Shown: positions 47,373 through 59,407 of the stretch, one piece after another
Layout: each line of letters begins with the position of its first letter
Position numbering within the stretch: the first letter of the stretch is position 1
Source of the DNA: Fagopyrum homotropicum
Taxonomy: Eukaryota; Streptophyta; Magnoliopsida; Caryophyllales; Polygonaceae
Assembly (NCBI GenBank): GCA_033239125.1
Contig: BSWB01000002.1
Coordinates: 9,643,001-9,707,000, forward strand
DNA: 64,000 nt
Reading direction: 5' to 3'
The notes under the pieces: model-generated
What the model saw: the letters and a program-made list of their open reading frames with translations, nothing else
Told to the model about the DNA's origin: nothing
Database searches by the model: none
Program-made: the position numbers and the translations under genes

Positions 47373-48782
47373 TCAGTAGTCTCGATCCGGTGGTGGTGGT
47401 GGTATGTAGGGGTACTGAGTCGGGTCATAGGGATGGCCCATGATACGCTCAAACTGTAGCTGAGCCATCATGTGCTGATGATGCTGCCGCTCCTGCATCT
47501 CGCGGATATCCAGCGAAAGTGCAGCATATGAGTCGATAACCTGATCCGTCAGGTCATCGATCCGTCGGTGTGCAGCTCTGTCCCTAACTCCACGCCTCCT
47601 GCGTCTAGCAGGTCTGACTGGAGACGCCTCAGCTGGCGCCGGCTCAGTGTCCTCCTCGTCATCATCCAAATCAATAATAGGTGGCGCGCTCGTCCCAGCT
47701 GTATCTGTACCTGTGTCCATCGGGACGCCACCTCCTCTCTCATCTACTGTATCATCATCATCGTCGTCCTCGTCCTCAACCTCCTCCTCAGCCTCAGCAG
47801 GGGCAGCTGCTCCCTCTCTGTAATCCTCCATAAGTGGACCCCAAGCAGTCTGCCAGAAATGTGGATCAAAGACAGAGAACTGTGCAGACCATCTGATGCC
47901 CTGAGGTGCAGTCAGCTCCCATGGCATAGCAACGTAAGGTGTAGTCAAACCACGGGGAACTAGAATCCTCCGTGTAATCATCTCCTGAAGTCCGAGCGGC
48001 TTGGCAGCCGCCACCATGGTACACCTGCTCAGATCCATATCCTGATACCTAGCGATATGGGTCACTATCCCTCCGCAGCATATATCTCCCTTCCCTTTGG
48101 CCTTGATCCTGTGCAGATCCTCTGCCAGCATCAATCCAAAGTCAGGGTATCCACCTGTGACCATGCAGTATAAAGAGAAGAGCTCCCCCTGTCGGACCTT
48201 CTGGGGCGTCTCAGTACGCGCCAGAAGCGTCTCGCTGAAGATCCTGTGTACCAACCGAAAAGCTAGATGATAGATAAGCTTCGCCCTGGAATCACCAGGG
48301 CGCCACCTGTCTGCATCCCTCGTAATGTGGGCGATCTGACCCCAGAACTCTCTAGCTACAGCTCGGGTCGGGAAATCTACAGCAGTGGGGGTAGGGAAGC
48401 CAAAGATGTCTCTCCAATGGTCTAGAGGTACTAAGTAGTTCCGGTTCATCAACCGGTACTTCACAGCCCTCTCTGTGGGGAGGTAAGTGAAGGAACTGAC
48501 AAACTCGAGGGTCGGCTCAAGGTAGGCTGGGGCTCGGATCTCAGTAAACTGATCCAGCCCGACAGTGGTGATCATCCTCCTAAGCTCTCCATCTACGTGG
48601 AGACAATCAAAGGCAGAAACGTCCAGAAATCTAGGAGCGATAACTGGACGACTAGCAATACGATCATAATCTACCCGGTGTCTCTCGTGAATCACCGGGA
48701 TAGAAGGTCGGGATGAGGAAGAAGAAGGGGAAGGAGAGGATCTATCTCTAAGGGCTAACAATCTGTCAGAACTCATCTTCAA
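47373..48782 (-). CDS. LARD ORF-b in copy B (Athila ORF1-like)
   Basis: 469 aa, the same length as in copy A and nearly identical. Changes include ITRDADRW for ITEHADRW, TRRILVPRG for TWRILVPRG, GELRRM for GDIRRM and PHFWQTAWG for PHYWQTAWA. The acidic run, basic patch and proline-rich end are kept. Domains and uncertainty are as for 35864-37273. Confidence 0.75.
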   Translation of the reverse strand: MKMSSDRLLALRDRSSPSPSSSSSRPSIPVIHERHRVDYDRIASRPVIAPRFLDVSAFDCLHVDGELRRMITTVGLDQFTEIRAPAYLEPTLEFVSSFTYLPTERAVKYRLMNRNYLVPLDHWRDIFGFPTPTAVDFPTRAVAREFWGQIAHITRDADRWRPGDSRAKLIYHLAFRLVHRIFSETLLARTETPQKVRQGELFSLYCMVTGGYPDFGLMLAEDLHRIKAKGKGDICCGGIVTHIARYQDMDLSRCTMVAAAKPLGLQEMITRRILVPRGLTTPYVAMPWELTAPQGIRWSAQFSVFDPHFWQTAWGPLMEDYREGAAAPAEAEEEVEDEDDDDDDTVDERGGGVPMDTGTDTAGTSAPPIIDLDDDEEDTEPAPAEASPVRPARRRRRGVRDRAAHRRIDDLTDQVIDSYAALSLDIREMQERQHHQHMMAQLQFERIMGHPYDPTQYPYIPPPPPDRDY

Positions 48783-49580
48783 ACTGTACTGTCAGACTAC
48801 CTCGGTCGACTGACAAACTCCAAGAATCGCCTCGACCGAGGTGCAGGTCGACTGGACCGAGGCGAAGGCAGTGCGATTTCCAACTCTCTGAATTTCAGTT
48901 CTTTTCCCCCAAAAATCACTACCGATGCTTCCTAAGGGGTACTTAAAGGTTTCCTCAACAGAATCAAGGGCAACCAAAGCCCAAATTTCAGTAAACGAAC
49001 GAGTTTAGGTTTTCGAACGTTTTTACCTCGTTCCGGTCGAAACGCTCAAATTTCTTGCAGATCTGTAGTTGCAATCGACTCCTCTATCCTTCAATCTCGG
49101 TTTGGAAGCAGAAAACGTCGAAAACGAGCAAGAAACGAGGTGAGCGAGGTGCGTCTGTTCGCCGCGGTCGAGGAGGGTAAAAAAATGAAAATGTAATTTT
49201 TCCCCCTTTTATATTTTTACTGGATCTGCTGTCACCTCGGTCGAGATGGTCTCGACTGGTCCGAGGTGGTATGGACCGAGGCGGTTCTGCAGAAACCCTA
49301 GTCGCCTCGGTTGCTCAAGAATCAACTCGGTCGAGGTGCTTTGACAGTGACCGAGGTCTTTCTGTCTTCTCAGAATCTCGAACTTCTGTCCTTCCTGTTG
49401 TGCTCCTCCTTAGATATTCCCTGTTGTCTGTCCAGAACGCCAAAAACAAAGCAAAGCAAAGCAAAAACAAAAACTATCTAAGCTAGACTAGAAAACGGGA
49501 AAGAAGAGCAATACCTTGGGTTGCCTCCCAATAAGCGCTTGATTTAAGGTCGCTAGCTGGACCATACGGAATGGGATTAC

Positions 49581-50657
49581 TCAATGCACTTCGAATGTCG
49601 TGGAGTGCTCATCACATCCGTAAAAATCTTCCAAGAAGGTTCCGGTTCCTAACTTCACCGGCAAATGGTAAGATCTCCCACGTACAAGCTTGTACGGTTT
49701 GATTCTCACCGGAATTCGTCTAGACTTCCTACACTTCAATGGGACATTCCTCGTGTCCCATCCTTTCCTTGATCGAGAAAACAGTTTCTCGAGAATTATA
49801 GCAGCTTCCCCATCTATATCTTGGGGATGGTACAGGGTCCTAAGCATGCGAGGGACCCCATACTTGAACAAGAGACTCTTCATCACCTTAGCGGTGTAGT
49901 GCTTGCCAACTCCACTCCTCATGATCCGAGGAGCTTCTTCTTCCAACAATTTCAAGAGAGGTTTCATCTTGATCTTAGGAGGTTCTTTCGGAAGAGACCT
50001 CCAACTCTCCGGTGCCTTCCTGAAAAATTCAGAAATATTAATAGGGAATTCAAATGAAGTAGGAGAATGTACCTTGCAAAGTTCTCCAAAGCTTGAGACA
50101 AGTTTCGTGTTGGGTTGATAATCCACCCACGAAATCTCTCTCAGTTCTGCTGGTCTTTCTTCCACCTTGACCACAATCTCAGTAATTTGGCCAAGGTTCT
50201 CTGCATCTTCCACTTCTGGTTTTGCAGATTCTTCCATCTCGGTCGAGATCTCCTCCACCTCGGCCGAGGTCTCGGCAGTTGAATTGAGATCTTCCACATC
50301 CTCCGCTTCCACAAAAGCTTCAGGAGAAACTTCCGGTTCGACCAGAGGAATGCTTGGAACGTGCAACACCTCCTTATGCTCCTCTTTCGGCTTAGCATAG
50401 GATAGGGTGCTTTCCTTGAGCTCCTCCACCTTCTTCATCAACTTCTCCAATCTTGATTCGAGAGAGTCTTCAAAAGGTTGCTCATAAATGTTTTTAGGGA
50501 CATTCTTCTCATCCCATATCGCAAGTTCATGCTGAATGGCCTCTTCTCTTTCCCATTCATTGTTAAACCAATAGAAGGAGTACTTCTCCTCCAAGTATTC
50601 ATAATGGTCCGCCCTAGCACTTTGTCTTGCTATCCAGGCTGGATCAAATGTAGTCAT
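49581..50657 (-). CDS. LARD ORF-a in copy B (integrase-remnant protein)
   Basis: 358 aa, open over its full length. It differs from copy A at very few residues (KVEERPAELREI against KVEERSAKLREI, TAKVMKSL against TAKAMKSL). The integrase-like blocks KYGVPRMLRTLYHPQ and PYKLVRGRSYHLPVKL are unchanged. Role unknown, as for 33989-35065. Confidence 0.75.
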   Translation of the reverse strand: MTTFDPAWIARQSARADHYEYLEEKYSFYWFNNEWEREEAIQHELAIWDEKNVPKNIYEQPFEDSLESRLEKLMKKVEELKESTLSYAKPKEEHKEVLHVPSIPLVEPEVSPEAFVEAEDVEDLNSTAETSAEVEEISTEMEESAKPEVEDAENLGQITEIVVKVEERPAELREISWVDYQPNTKLVSSFGELCKVHSPTSFEFPINISEFFRKAPESWRSLPKEPPKIKMKPLLKLLEEEAPRIMRSGVGKHYTAKVMKSLLFKYGVPRMLRTLYHPQDIDGEAAIILEKLFSRSRKGWDTRNVPLKCRKSRRIPVRIKPYKLVRGRSYHLPVKLGTGTFLEDFYGCDEHSTTFEVH

Positions 50658-50757
50658 CGGAAATCCTGAAAACTACAAAACTCATAGAAAGAGTAGTTAG
50701 TAGCAACAGGGGCAAATGCCCCGAAAGCAAACCGTAACCGGCTCGGTCTAGACCAAG

Positions 50758-50775
50758 TCCCCGGCAACGGCGCCA
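50758..50775 (-). other. Primer-binding site of LARD copy B
   Basis: The reverse complement reads TGGCGCCGTTGCCGGGGA, identical to copy A, 6 bases inside the 5' LTR. Confidence 0.9.
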
Positions 50776-50781
50776 AAAACT

Positions 50782-52530
50782 TGTTCACTCCAAACGGTGT
50801 GTGCAAGCTTTAAATTTGTAACCCTAGACTTAAGCTTAAAACAAGGATGCGAACCCGCAGTGTACGGGTCAATCGTAGTAAAAGCAAGAAAATTCCTGGG
50901 GTCGATCACAGGGACTCGGTGAAACAAAGTCAACACAGTATGCTACGTTAGTTCTAACCACAAGAGCGATTAACACAATCAAAGATGAATAAGATGTCAA
51001 ATAAAGCAAGCATGTAATTCTAGGGATTAAAGCATCTAGTCGTGGTTCCAACTCAAGATCTATAGATAAGCGGACAAAGCTGAGATTTTTGCGTGGGGAA
51101 GGTGTTACTAAGTGGAGTAGATCACCGGGTAAGTCTCACTACACACTAATCCTAAACCGCAACTCCTATTACCGGGTAAGTCTCAAGGAATCAAGATAAA
51201 GAACTATAACCTCAAACTAACATACCATCTAAGGGAATAGAACCAACCTTTACCGGGTAAGTCTCAGGCTAACTCACAAAGATGGGATGAAAGCACACTC
51301 AAACCCCAATAAAGGATAAACCTTTATTACCTACACTTATGATCGTTAGTACACAAACTAAGGAATTACCGGGTAAGTCTCATCCTAAGCTTGCTTTGGA
51401 CCAGGAAAGGTGAAATAAGAATAGGATTTGGCAAACTCTAACACTTAACTCTCAGTTACGGGTCAAATAAGTCACCTCGGTCAGAAGAATTCCACCCCGG
51501 CCGAGATGTTCATCAACCGAACGAGATGCTTAGGGTTAAGGTTAAAGACTCGAACTTTCAGGATCCTACTGGAATCTAAGATTATTCTATCATTGTTTTT
51601 CCTACAACCTTCAGCCAATCACCCTAGAATCACACAAGGAAATTAGCCACTCATCATCATTATGAAAGTATTAAAATATATGGGAAGAAGGTGAATATTT
51701 GAACAAAGAAGAATTTAATGAAAAGACTTCAATAACTGAATCAAATATCACAACAAAGCGTTCCTTGGATAATAATCCAACAAGACAAGACAACAATTGA
51801 GGGAATTGAAGACAATCTTACAAAACCCTTCAATAAAGCTATAAAAGCTATGGACTTCAATCTTCCTTCAACCTTCAAAAAGGTTCTTCAACTCTCTCCC
51901 AAATTGGAGTATGCTGCTTCTTGCGCTGATAGCGGATGATCGGTGTATGCGGGATCTAAGCACGATTGGATTTGTGGAAAATCCAACCCTTTTTATAGGA
52001 AAATAACCCTCCAAAGATAATAAATCTTAGAAAGATATTTTCCCATAAATATAGGTAAAATATATGATTTTGCATATCTCCTTCCTTCCAGGAGCCAAGC
52101 CCAAAAATATAAGATCACTTTCCAATTTTAAAAGATCTCAGCCAAGAATAAAATATTCTCGCCGCATCCTAGGTGTTCGCCTCGGTCGAGTCGGCGTCTC
52201 TGGATCACCTCGGTCGAGATGAATCTCTGGTCAACCGAGGTGAGTCACAACTGAATGTGAAATCTCTCAAAACTGGCCCAAAGTAAATCCTTAATCCATG
52301 GCTATGCTTCGTGGATGTAGCTCCAAATGACTCTTGACTTCTTTTGCTCCTTTTTGATGCAAAACGTACCATATTACCTGCAATTACAACGAAACTAGGT
52401 GTAGACCTCGATTCTCGCAAAGGTAGATGAAATGGCAGTAAAATCACATAATGTACATACAAATATGCAGATTATTGAAGATAAAACGTTCAAACAAACC
52501 CCAAAATATAGACTATAATTCATGCTATCA
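50782..52530 (-). repeat. 5' LTR of LARD copy B
   Basis: 1749 bp; plus strand starts TGTTCACTCCAAACGG and ends CATGCTATCA. TATA (minus strand CCTATAAAAAGGG) lies near 51990-52002. Confidence 0.93.
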
Positions 52531-52950
52531 GGGGACCTGCCATATCTAGTTGGAATACTAGTTAGTGATGGTCTGGAATGGCATTGTGGGTGTTGGTTAT
52601 ATGATCTTATAAGGACTAGTTGGGATTACCTTGTGACAGGTAAGTCATTGGGACTTACTTAGTTGCTTTCATATATTGGATGAGTGCATGAGTGGTGCTT
52701 GATATATGTGTTATAGTGTGTTATAGGTTGATTATAACCGATGTGTAAATGGCCCACTAATAATAGGCGGTGATAACTTGCTCAGCTCTCCCGAGGGAGT
52801 CTGGGAGGTTCTTTGCGAGTAGGTCATACTTGGTATACGGGGAGGATACTTATCCACTCCATACGTTATACGGGGAGGTACGCCGGTCCACTCCAGATGG
52901 ATAAAGGAACAGAGGCGAGAGTTTTAGATTTCTCGTGTCACAAGTATAAA

Positions 52951-55179
52951 CTAGTGTATTACCCGTGCCTTGCACGGTATTTTTTTTAAAGTGTTTTTTT
53001 CTTCAATTTAGACGTAAATAATACAAATTGAGTCAATATCTTTAATGTTAGAATATCATTAAGGACCTCGGGTGCCAAATAATATTAAATATACTATATT
53101 ATCGTATTAAAAAAATAAAATATTAACTAAAAACAAATATAAAAATATGACTTATAAGAAAATCTTGTAAGAAGTAATATTATAAACAATAACTTATTGT
53201 TCAAGGACATATCATATGCATTAAATAAAATTAACTAAACAATATACATTTACTACAAATTAAAAAAGTAGGTTGGTTACATGTGCCGACCAAATAGGGA
53301 TCCTAGATATTTAGCCAAAATTAATTGAAAGTACATAAATTCAAAGAATATTGTCGGGAATGAATATTTGTTTGAACTTTTGGTAAAAAAAAATATTGAT
53401 ATTATGTTTTAAAAATATTTTTATTAAAGTTTGTTTAAGATTTATTTCAAAATTGTTACGTAAGTGCAAATTTTAGTTACCGTAATTTTTTTTCAAGATA
53501 CATAATAAATATTGATCTATCATAACGCATATAGTCATTTTATTAATCGACTTTGTTTTAAATATATTTTTTGAATGTTTTTTTTGTTTTAGCGAAATTC
53601 TAATACAATAAATCATTAAATTTTATATATTGTTTTAAGATTCCAAAAAGTAAATAAAACATTGAAATTATAAATGTTTGGATTTTAAATTGACAATTAA
53701 AAAAATCCTAGAAGTTAATCATAACCATATGCTATTGATCTCTATCACGAGAGTAAAGTTGAAACACAACATTAATCCTTATTAATTAGTTAAAATAATA
53801 AGATACCAATCAATCTTCTTAATCAAATATACTTTTACACAGAAGTTTACATATAAAGTAATAAAAAAAATTTGAAAAGATAAGTTAGTTTTACATCGGA
53901 ATTAAAAGATTTTAAAAAGATTTAGGTAGTTACTGATTTTATTAGATTTATTTGTAGTTGTTACGATTTGTTAAATTAGTTGATTGTAGTTTGAAGATAT
54001 TAATCTAATTAATTAGATAAAATTACATAGTTAATTAAATTAGGAGTACAAAAATATAATTACAACAGGATTATGACAGTATGGCTGCAATTTGAAGATA
54101 TTAATATGATCAATTAGTTAAAATTTCATCATTAATTAAATTAGGATTACAAAATATAAATACAGGGGTATATCCAAATTTCAAAAAACAATTTTAAAAA
54201 GAGAAGTGTAAATAAATAAATGTATGCTAACATTTGTAGAATAAGTGAAGAAATGAATTTTAAAAAATCTTGTATAACTTACGGGGCATATCTAAATTCC
54301 TAATATGCAGCAAAATGTAAAATTAATAAAAGTAATGATATATATTTTAATAATTTGTAATATGAAATAATCTGAACTACAAAGATTTAGAACTAAATAT
54401 TAATTACATTAATATAAACTTTAATATTTCAGGATTGAATAAGCAAAGGGGTACTTCAGATACTTTATAAATCATCATATTGTAAAATTAACAATAGATT
54501 TAGGAACAAAGCTAATTCCTTACGTGCCAAATAAAAGCAACGATTTCGGTGAACATAAGAAGATTTTGCGATTGTTGTTGCGGATAGGACGTCGATTTTT
54601 ATACCGACCTGCAATTGGTTCCTTCACGTACTGACGATAGAGACAAAACCGAGTTTGAGGGAGGTTGGATGATGTTGAATCGTCATTCATTGCCATTGAC
54701 GATGATTCTACAGCCAAGAGATCGTTGATGACGATAGAATGACATTTGCCTTTAATATAGTCGTGGAAATTGATCTCTTTCAGTGATTCAACGTTGATGG
54801 ATCATCCTGCCATTCAACATAAGAATTTATTAGTTTTCAATCCATAAGTAAATATTGTAAGCATCGAGATAGTAAAAAAAATTAAAGAATATCAACAAAA
54901 GTAATGAAAGCACCGGTTCTTACTTGTACGAATATATAGTGAAAAAAGTAGGGTTAACAAAGCTTGTTGAGGAAGCTTAAAACTTTAAATTTAAAAATAA
55001 AGATAATATTAAATTTTGTTGAGATTTTAGCTTATCAAAGAAGTCACCTGTAATTATCCAAATAATTAGTATTTTACGAATATTAATTTTAAAATTAACT
55101 TTTTAAAATTTTTTGGGGAGCTGCGTGAATTGTGGCGGTGACACGTGGCAAAAAGGGCTCTCCTTTAATACATATAAGA
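52951..55179 (-). mobile_element. Non-autonomous Helitron, minus strand, 2.2 kb
   Basis: On the minus strand the 5' end is TCTTATATGTATTAAAGGAG (from 55179), preceded by A (55180). The 3' end is hairpin CCGTGC-AAG-GCACGG (52977-52963), then GTAATACA and CTAG (52954-52951), followed by T. The TC...hairpin...CTAG ends and A/T target are as expected. The interior is AT-rich; the 65-codon frame at 54520-54717 is not a recognisable gene and no Rep/helicase is present. Confidence 0.7.
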
Positions 55180-55523
55180 TGGATTATGAGTGTATGACTT
55201 TACGAAAGATAATAAAAAAAGGAAAATTTGTGATAGCATGTTTGGTGTTTATTTTTTGGCGTATGTTTGTGCTTATGTATTTCTCTTTTATATGAATAGT
55301 TAGCTAACGGTTTATATTGTGGTTGTAGATGTTTTGTAGGTTAGGGATGTTGCTGAGTGATCAGGTTGGAGTGGTCAGCAGGGGTTCCCGTACATGATAG
55401 GACAGGATGTAGGATCTATTTATTTTGGTCGTTTTGGATTGTATCTTTTTGGTACTCGGCTGAGAGTCATGTTTGTATATTGGGTATAGCTTCTGGTCTT
55501 TATCTATGTCGATTTATATTTAT

Positions 55524-55885
55524 GAGAAAATTGCCTAAACAATATCTCATCTTTTAGGTTGACTAAACTTTAGTACCCCGTTGTTTAAACTATCAGAACG
55601 ATACCTCATCTATTGAGCCCGATCAAAGATTAGTATCTGGATTACTGTTCACAGCGTTAAGTTAATAGATCGGTGTTAAATATTAGAGGCAGACTAAGTC
55701 TAAGGTAGGTGGACAATTTTGCCCCTGATATTTAACACCGATATGTTAACTTAACGTGTAAACGGTAACCTATATACTAATTTTTGGTCGAGCTCAATAG
55801 GTGAGGTACCGTTCTGATAGTTTAAACAACGGGGTACTAAAGTTTAGTCAGCCTAAAAATGGGGTATTGTTTAGGCAATTTTCTC
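55524..55885. mobile_element. Foldback MITE with very long TIRs, 362 bp
   Basis: Both halves pair: GAGAAAATTGCCTAAACAAT at 55524 with its complement ending at 55885. Pairing continues through CTAAACTTTAGTACCCCGTT, GATAGTTTAAACAAC and beyond, about 110 bases per arm. The flanks TATATTTAT (left) and TATATATAT (right) could be an imperfect 9-bp TSD, which would fit a Mutator-like MITE, but TA-rich flanks make this weak. Confidence 0.8.
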
Positions 55886-56002
55886 TATATATATTTGTGC
55901 CTTATTGTAAGATCTGGTAAACTTGTTGTCATGCTAGAGTCAGAATCTATTGTGAGGTCCTAGCCTGTAGCATTCCAAGTCCTACAAATTTAGGGTGTTA
56001 CA

Positions 56003-58500
56003 ATGTTACTATTATTTTTTTTATGGTATCCACAATTTTTTAAAATTCATCTTATACCATCAAACTGATAAAATATTTCTCTTCGTAACTATATTTATTT
56101 ATTGTAATGTAAACAAAAAAAATCTTCTATATTCTTTTGTAAACAAAAGAAAATACTTTCCATATATTATAACCAAATTACATAATTAATTATTATAATT
56201 TTTTTTACTTATTTTCATAAAGTAATTTTATTTTATAAAACATAAGTTACAAACAAATAAATATTTTCTAAAAAAGTGAAATTCCTCTTGGTGTTAATAA
56301 TTTTTCATTTTTAAAAAGTAAAAAAAAAAGTTATTCTTTTATAAAGAATTTTTTTACTTTATAAAAATAAGCGAACCTTCAGATTTTTTCTTTTTTATAT
56401 GTATAATTTGTAAGGGAATATGTATAAAATAACCAAAAAAGAAAGAAAGAAAGAAAATTGAATAGGAAAAGGATGTTTTGAAAGCGTAAGGGTACTAAAA
56501 AGAGTTTTAGAAACATAGGGATATCAAGTGAACAATACAATACGTTACGATTAAGCTGAGAAGAAAATTCTCTTATTTTTTGTATCATGTTTATGGAGAA
56601 TGTTATAAGACCACAACCCAAATCAGTGGTTTTATACTTCCATAACGTTATCCAACACAGCAATGAGTTGTGGGCCGACAATTGCACCACGTCACAAGAA
56701 CACATGGTTATAATGAAACAATAGCCCACCACTTTGACCCTTGTGCTAAAATATCTCAAAACATCTTCATACATCATCACGTTAAATTCCATTGGTAACT
56801 CGACTACTCGGATCGGAATAAAATAAATATATTTTTTAAAAACTAAAAACTAATTAAAATATATGTTGTATTAAATATGTACAAAATATACGATTTTTTT
56901 AAATATATATAAAAAATTTATATAAAAGAAATGGGCCAGTCCGGTCTTGCCTTTTTCGATCTCGATCAAGACCGAAATTTCTAAAAACAATGGACCGGAT
57001 CACAAAAATCAATTTAGTTTTCCGGTGCGGCTCAATTTTACAAAGCCCGACTCATATTAGGAACTTCCTTCTTGGGCTTCAGAGGTGTTTGGGATGATAC
57101 AAATTTATCAACATGGCCACATACAACCAACTACCTTACAATTGTCATTAGGTCTCAAACTATCCACTTCCCCACTTTGCTTCATTTTTTTTAACCATAA
57201 GACCATACCCTTCTCATTAGGACTGTTCAATTTAGGTGGACCGGACGAGTTTAGACCATAAATTTGTTACCGAATCGGACTTGAACCGAATCCATGTCCA
57301 GTCTAGATCCAGACCGATATGGTTTGTCTACTTTTTTAAAGGGTTCAATTTTCAATAAGCCACATAAATGTATAAAAAAAATTGATACAACTAATGTGGA
57401 CTGAATCTTAATCGAACCTAAATATGTTGTTTAAGTCCAAATCCGTCCAATAATAAATTTTTGGATTGTCTAGATAGTCCTACTTATCAACTTACCGGCC
57501 CTTCTATTATTATTATTATTATTTTCCGCTGTACATGATATTTTCGTAAGTATCTTTATTTATTTATTTTAATAACTTAATTCCCCCCTCCTTATGTTTA
57601 GTTTATTCTAGTAGCGGATATTAGTCTTCGTTTGCAGATCCTACTTATCACAAGACACAAACCACGAGCAAGACATTTATCTCGATGGATGGATAAGATA
57701 TCCGTTTCATTATTTTTAGTGATAATAAAAACTCAATTAGGGGTTAAGGACAAAACCTTATTTATCACAAACCTCGTTTGCAGATCTTACTTAACCAACT
57801 GAACCTTTAGTATAATTTATGCAATTTATTTTCTCATAAATTATTTTCGATGATTCAACTTTTCATAAATTGCTTCCCATGAATCAACTTTTCATCCTTA
57901 ACCAACTGACCCTTTAGTATAATTCATTTCTTTCTTTTTTTTTATTAATTGCTAGTTCATTTTTTTTTAAATTTTCATAAAAAAGCGGTTTGATGCGCTA
58001 GACGACTTCGTCTAATGAATCAAAAGGCCAATCAAAAAACGGTAGACGAACTAACCGTCATGAGGGAACCAAAAGAAAAAAAAAAGAAAAACACAGCAAA
58101 AGAAAACTTCGATCACAACGAGCCGATTGAGGAGGAGCACGAAAGGAAGCGCCGGGCAAGCGAGGAAGAAACAACGAGTATTTGCTTGAAGAGGTAGTGC
58201 AGACTATGACTCACAAGGACCACCGGTGAAAATCTCATATTTGGACTCTTCTTTTGAGCTTTCAGATTTCGATCACCTATTATCGGCTCTTTTTCACGAA
58301 CAAATACAACTCTTCTTCCAAACGAACTCACAACAACAACATGTATTCCCAATCAACAAATCATAAAACGTGATATAAAGAAAATCTTTTAATGTTCAGT
58401 TTGTAACTTGTTGTAAGAAATTTTTATTACTTATTTATCGATTTATTTCATTTAAAGACAACATTGCCGTATGATTAGCTTTTGTTTTATAAAAGAAGCG

Positions 58501-58503
<3 letters not shown>
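56003..58503. other. AT-rich intergenic DNA, no gene recognised
   Basis: Long A/T runs and simple repeats (ATT near 57505-57522). 57220-57480 contains GGACCGG / ACCGAATC words like those at 9130-9430, probably the same old repeat. Short frames (56379-56792 minus, 58015-58197 plus) have no motifs and biased composition. Confidence 0.45.

Positions 58504-58562
<59 letters not shown>
58504..58562. repeat. (TA)n microsatellite
   Basis: Alternating TA run that abuts the left end of the next TIR element; a matching run lies at its right end (59411-59448). Confidence 0.95.
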
Positions 58563-58565
<3 letters not shown>

Positions 58566-59407
58566 GTATTATTCAAGTAAGGCACATTATTGCGGTACGG
58601 CCGTGCGACCGTACCGCAGGGCGACACGTGTCCCGAAATTTTTTTTTTTTTTTTTTTTTTTCCTGAAACGATTTTTTTTTTTTTTTTTTTTTTTACGGAA
58701 ACTAATGAAAATTTATTTGAACTAACATGTAATAATTTATGCACTATTATCCTATAAACTTTGAACTATTCCTATATAATCCATGAACTATTACTTTTTA
58801 ATATAATCCATGAACTATTCTATTATAATTCATGAACTATCCCATAATAAGTTTTGAACTATTACTTTCACTCCTTTATAAATTTTTGCACTTTAAACTA
58901 TTCTATTATAATTCATGAACTATTCTATTATAATTCATGAACTATCCCATAATAAATTTTGAACTATTACTTTCACTCCTTTATAAATTTTGCACTATGA
59001 ACTATTCTATTATAATTCATGAACTATCCTTTTAGAAGTTATGAACTATTACTTAATAAGTTTTGAACTATTACTTTCACTCCTTTATAAATTTTGCACT
59101 ATGAACTATTCTATTATAATTCATGAACTATGCTTTTAGAAGTTATGAACTATTACTTAATAAGTTTTGAACTATTACTTTCAATCCTTTATAAATTTTA
59201 CACTATGAATAATTCTATTATAATTCATGAACTATCCTTTTATAAGTTATGAACTATTCCATAATAAGTTTTGAACTATTACTTTTACTCTTTTTTTTTT
59301 TTTTTTTAAATAAAAAATAAATTTTTTTTTTTTTTTCGGGACACGTGTCGCCCTGCGGTACGGCCGTACGGCCGTACCGCAATAAAAGGGCCGTACCTGA
59401 ACATTTA

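Larger units (their letters stand above)
44147..52530 (-). mobile_element. Athila/Tat-derived LARD, copy B, 8.38 kb (inverted relative to copy A)
   Basis: TSD GGGGA (44142-44146 and 52531-52535), 5' LTR 50782-52530, 3' LTR 44147-45894, and PBS on the minus strand at 50758-50775. The interior matches copy A closely over its whole length, including both ORFs, the post-pol sequence and the inter-ORF palindromes. The two LTRs of this copy differ from each other at about twenty positions by eye, more than in copy A, so it is probably the older insertion. Confidence 0.93.
43370..56002 (+). repeat. Putative old Gypsy-type solo LTR, split into four pieces by later insertions
   Basis: The sequence starts TGTAACAACCGG at 43370 and ends TTTAGGGTGTTACA at 56002, inverted ends of the kind found in plant chromovirus LTRs. 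Removing LARD B (44147-52530), the minus-strand Helitron (52951-55179) and the foldback MITE (55524-55885) leaves pieces 43370-44146, 52531-52950, 55180-55523 and 55886-56002, about 1.66 kb. No convincing TSD is visible (GTTAT left, ATGTT right). The small frames inside do not look like genes. Confidence 0.45.

Noticed and set aside
56379..56792. 137-codon minus-strand frame
   Set aside because: Phe/Leu-rich translation of AT-rich DNA; no homology recognised and no gene context.
58015..58197. 60-codon Lys/Glu-rich frame
   Set aside because: Composition follows an A-rich stretch; no neighbouring exon or domain.
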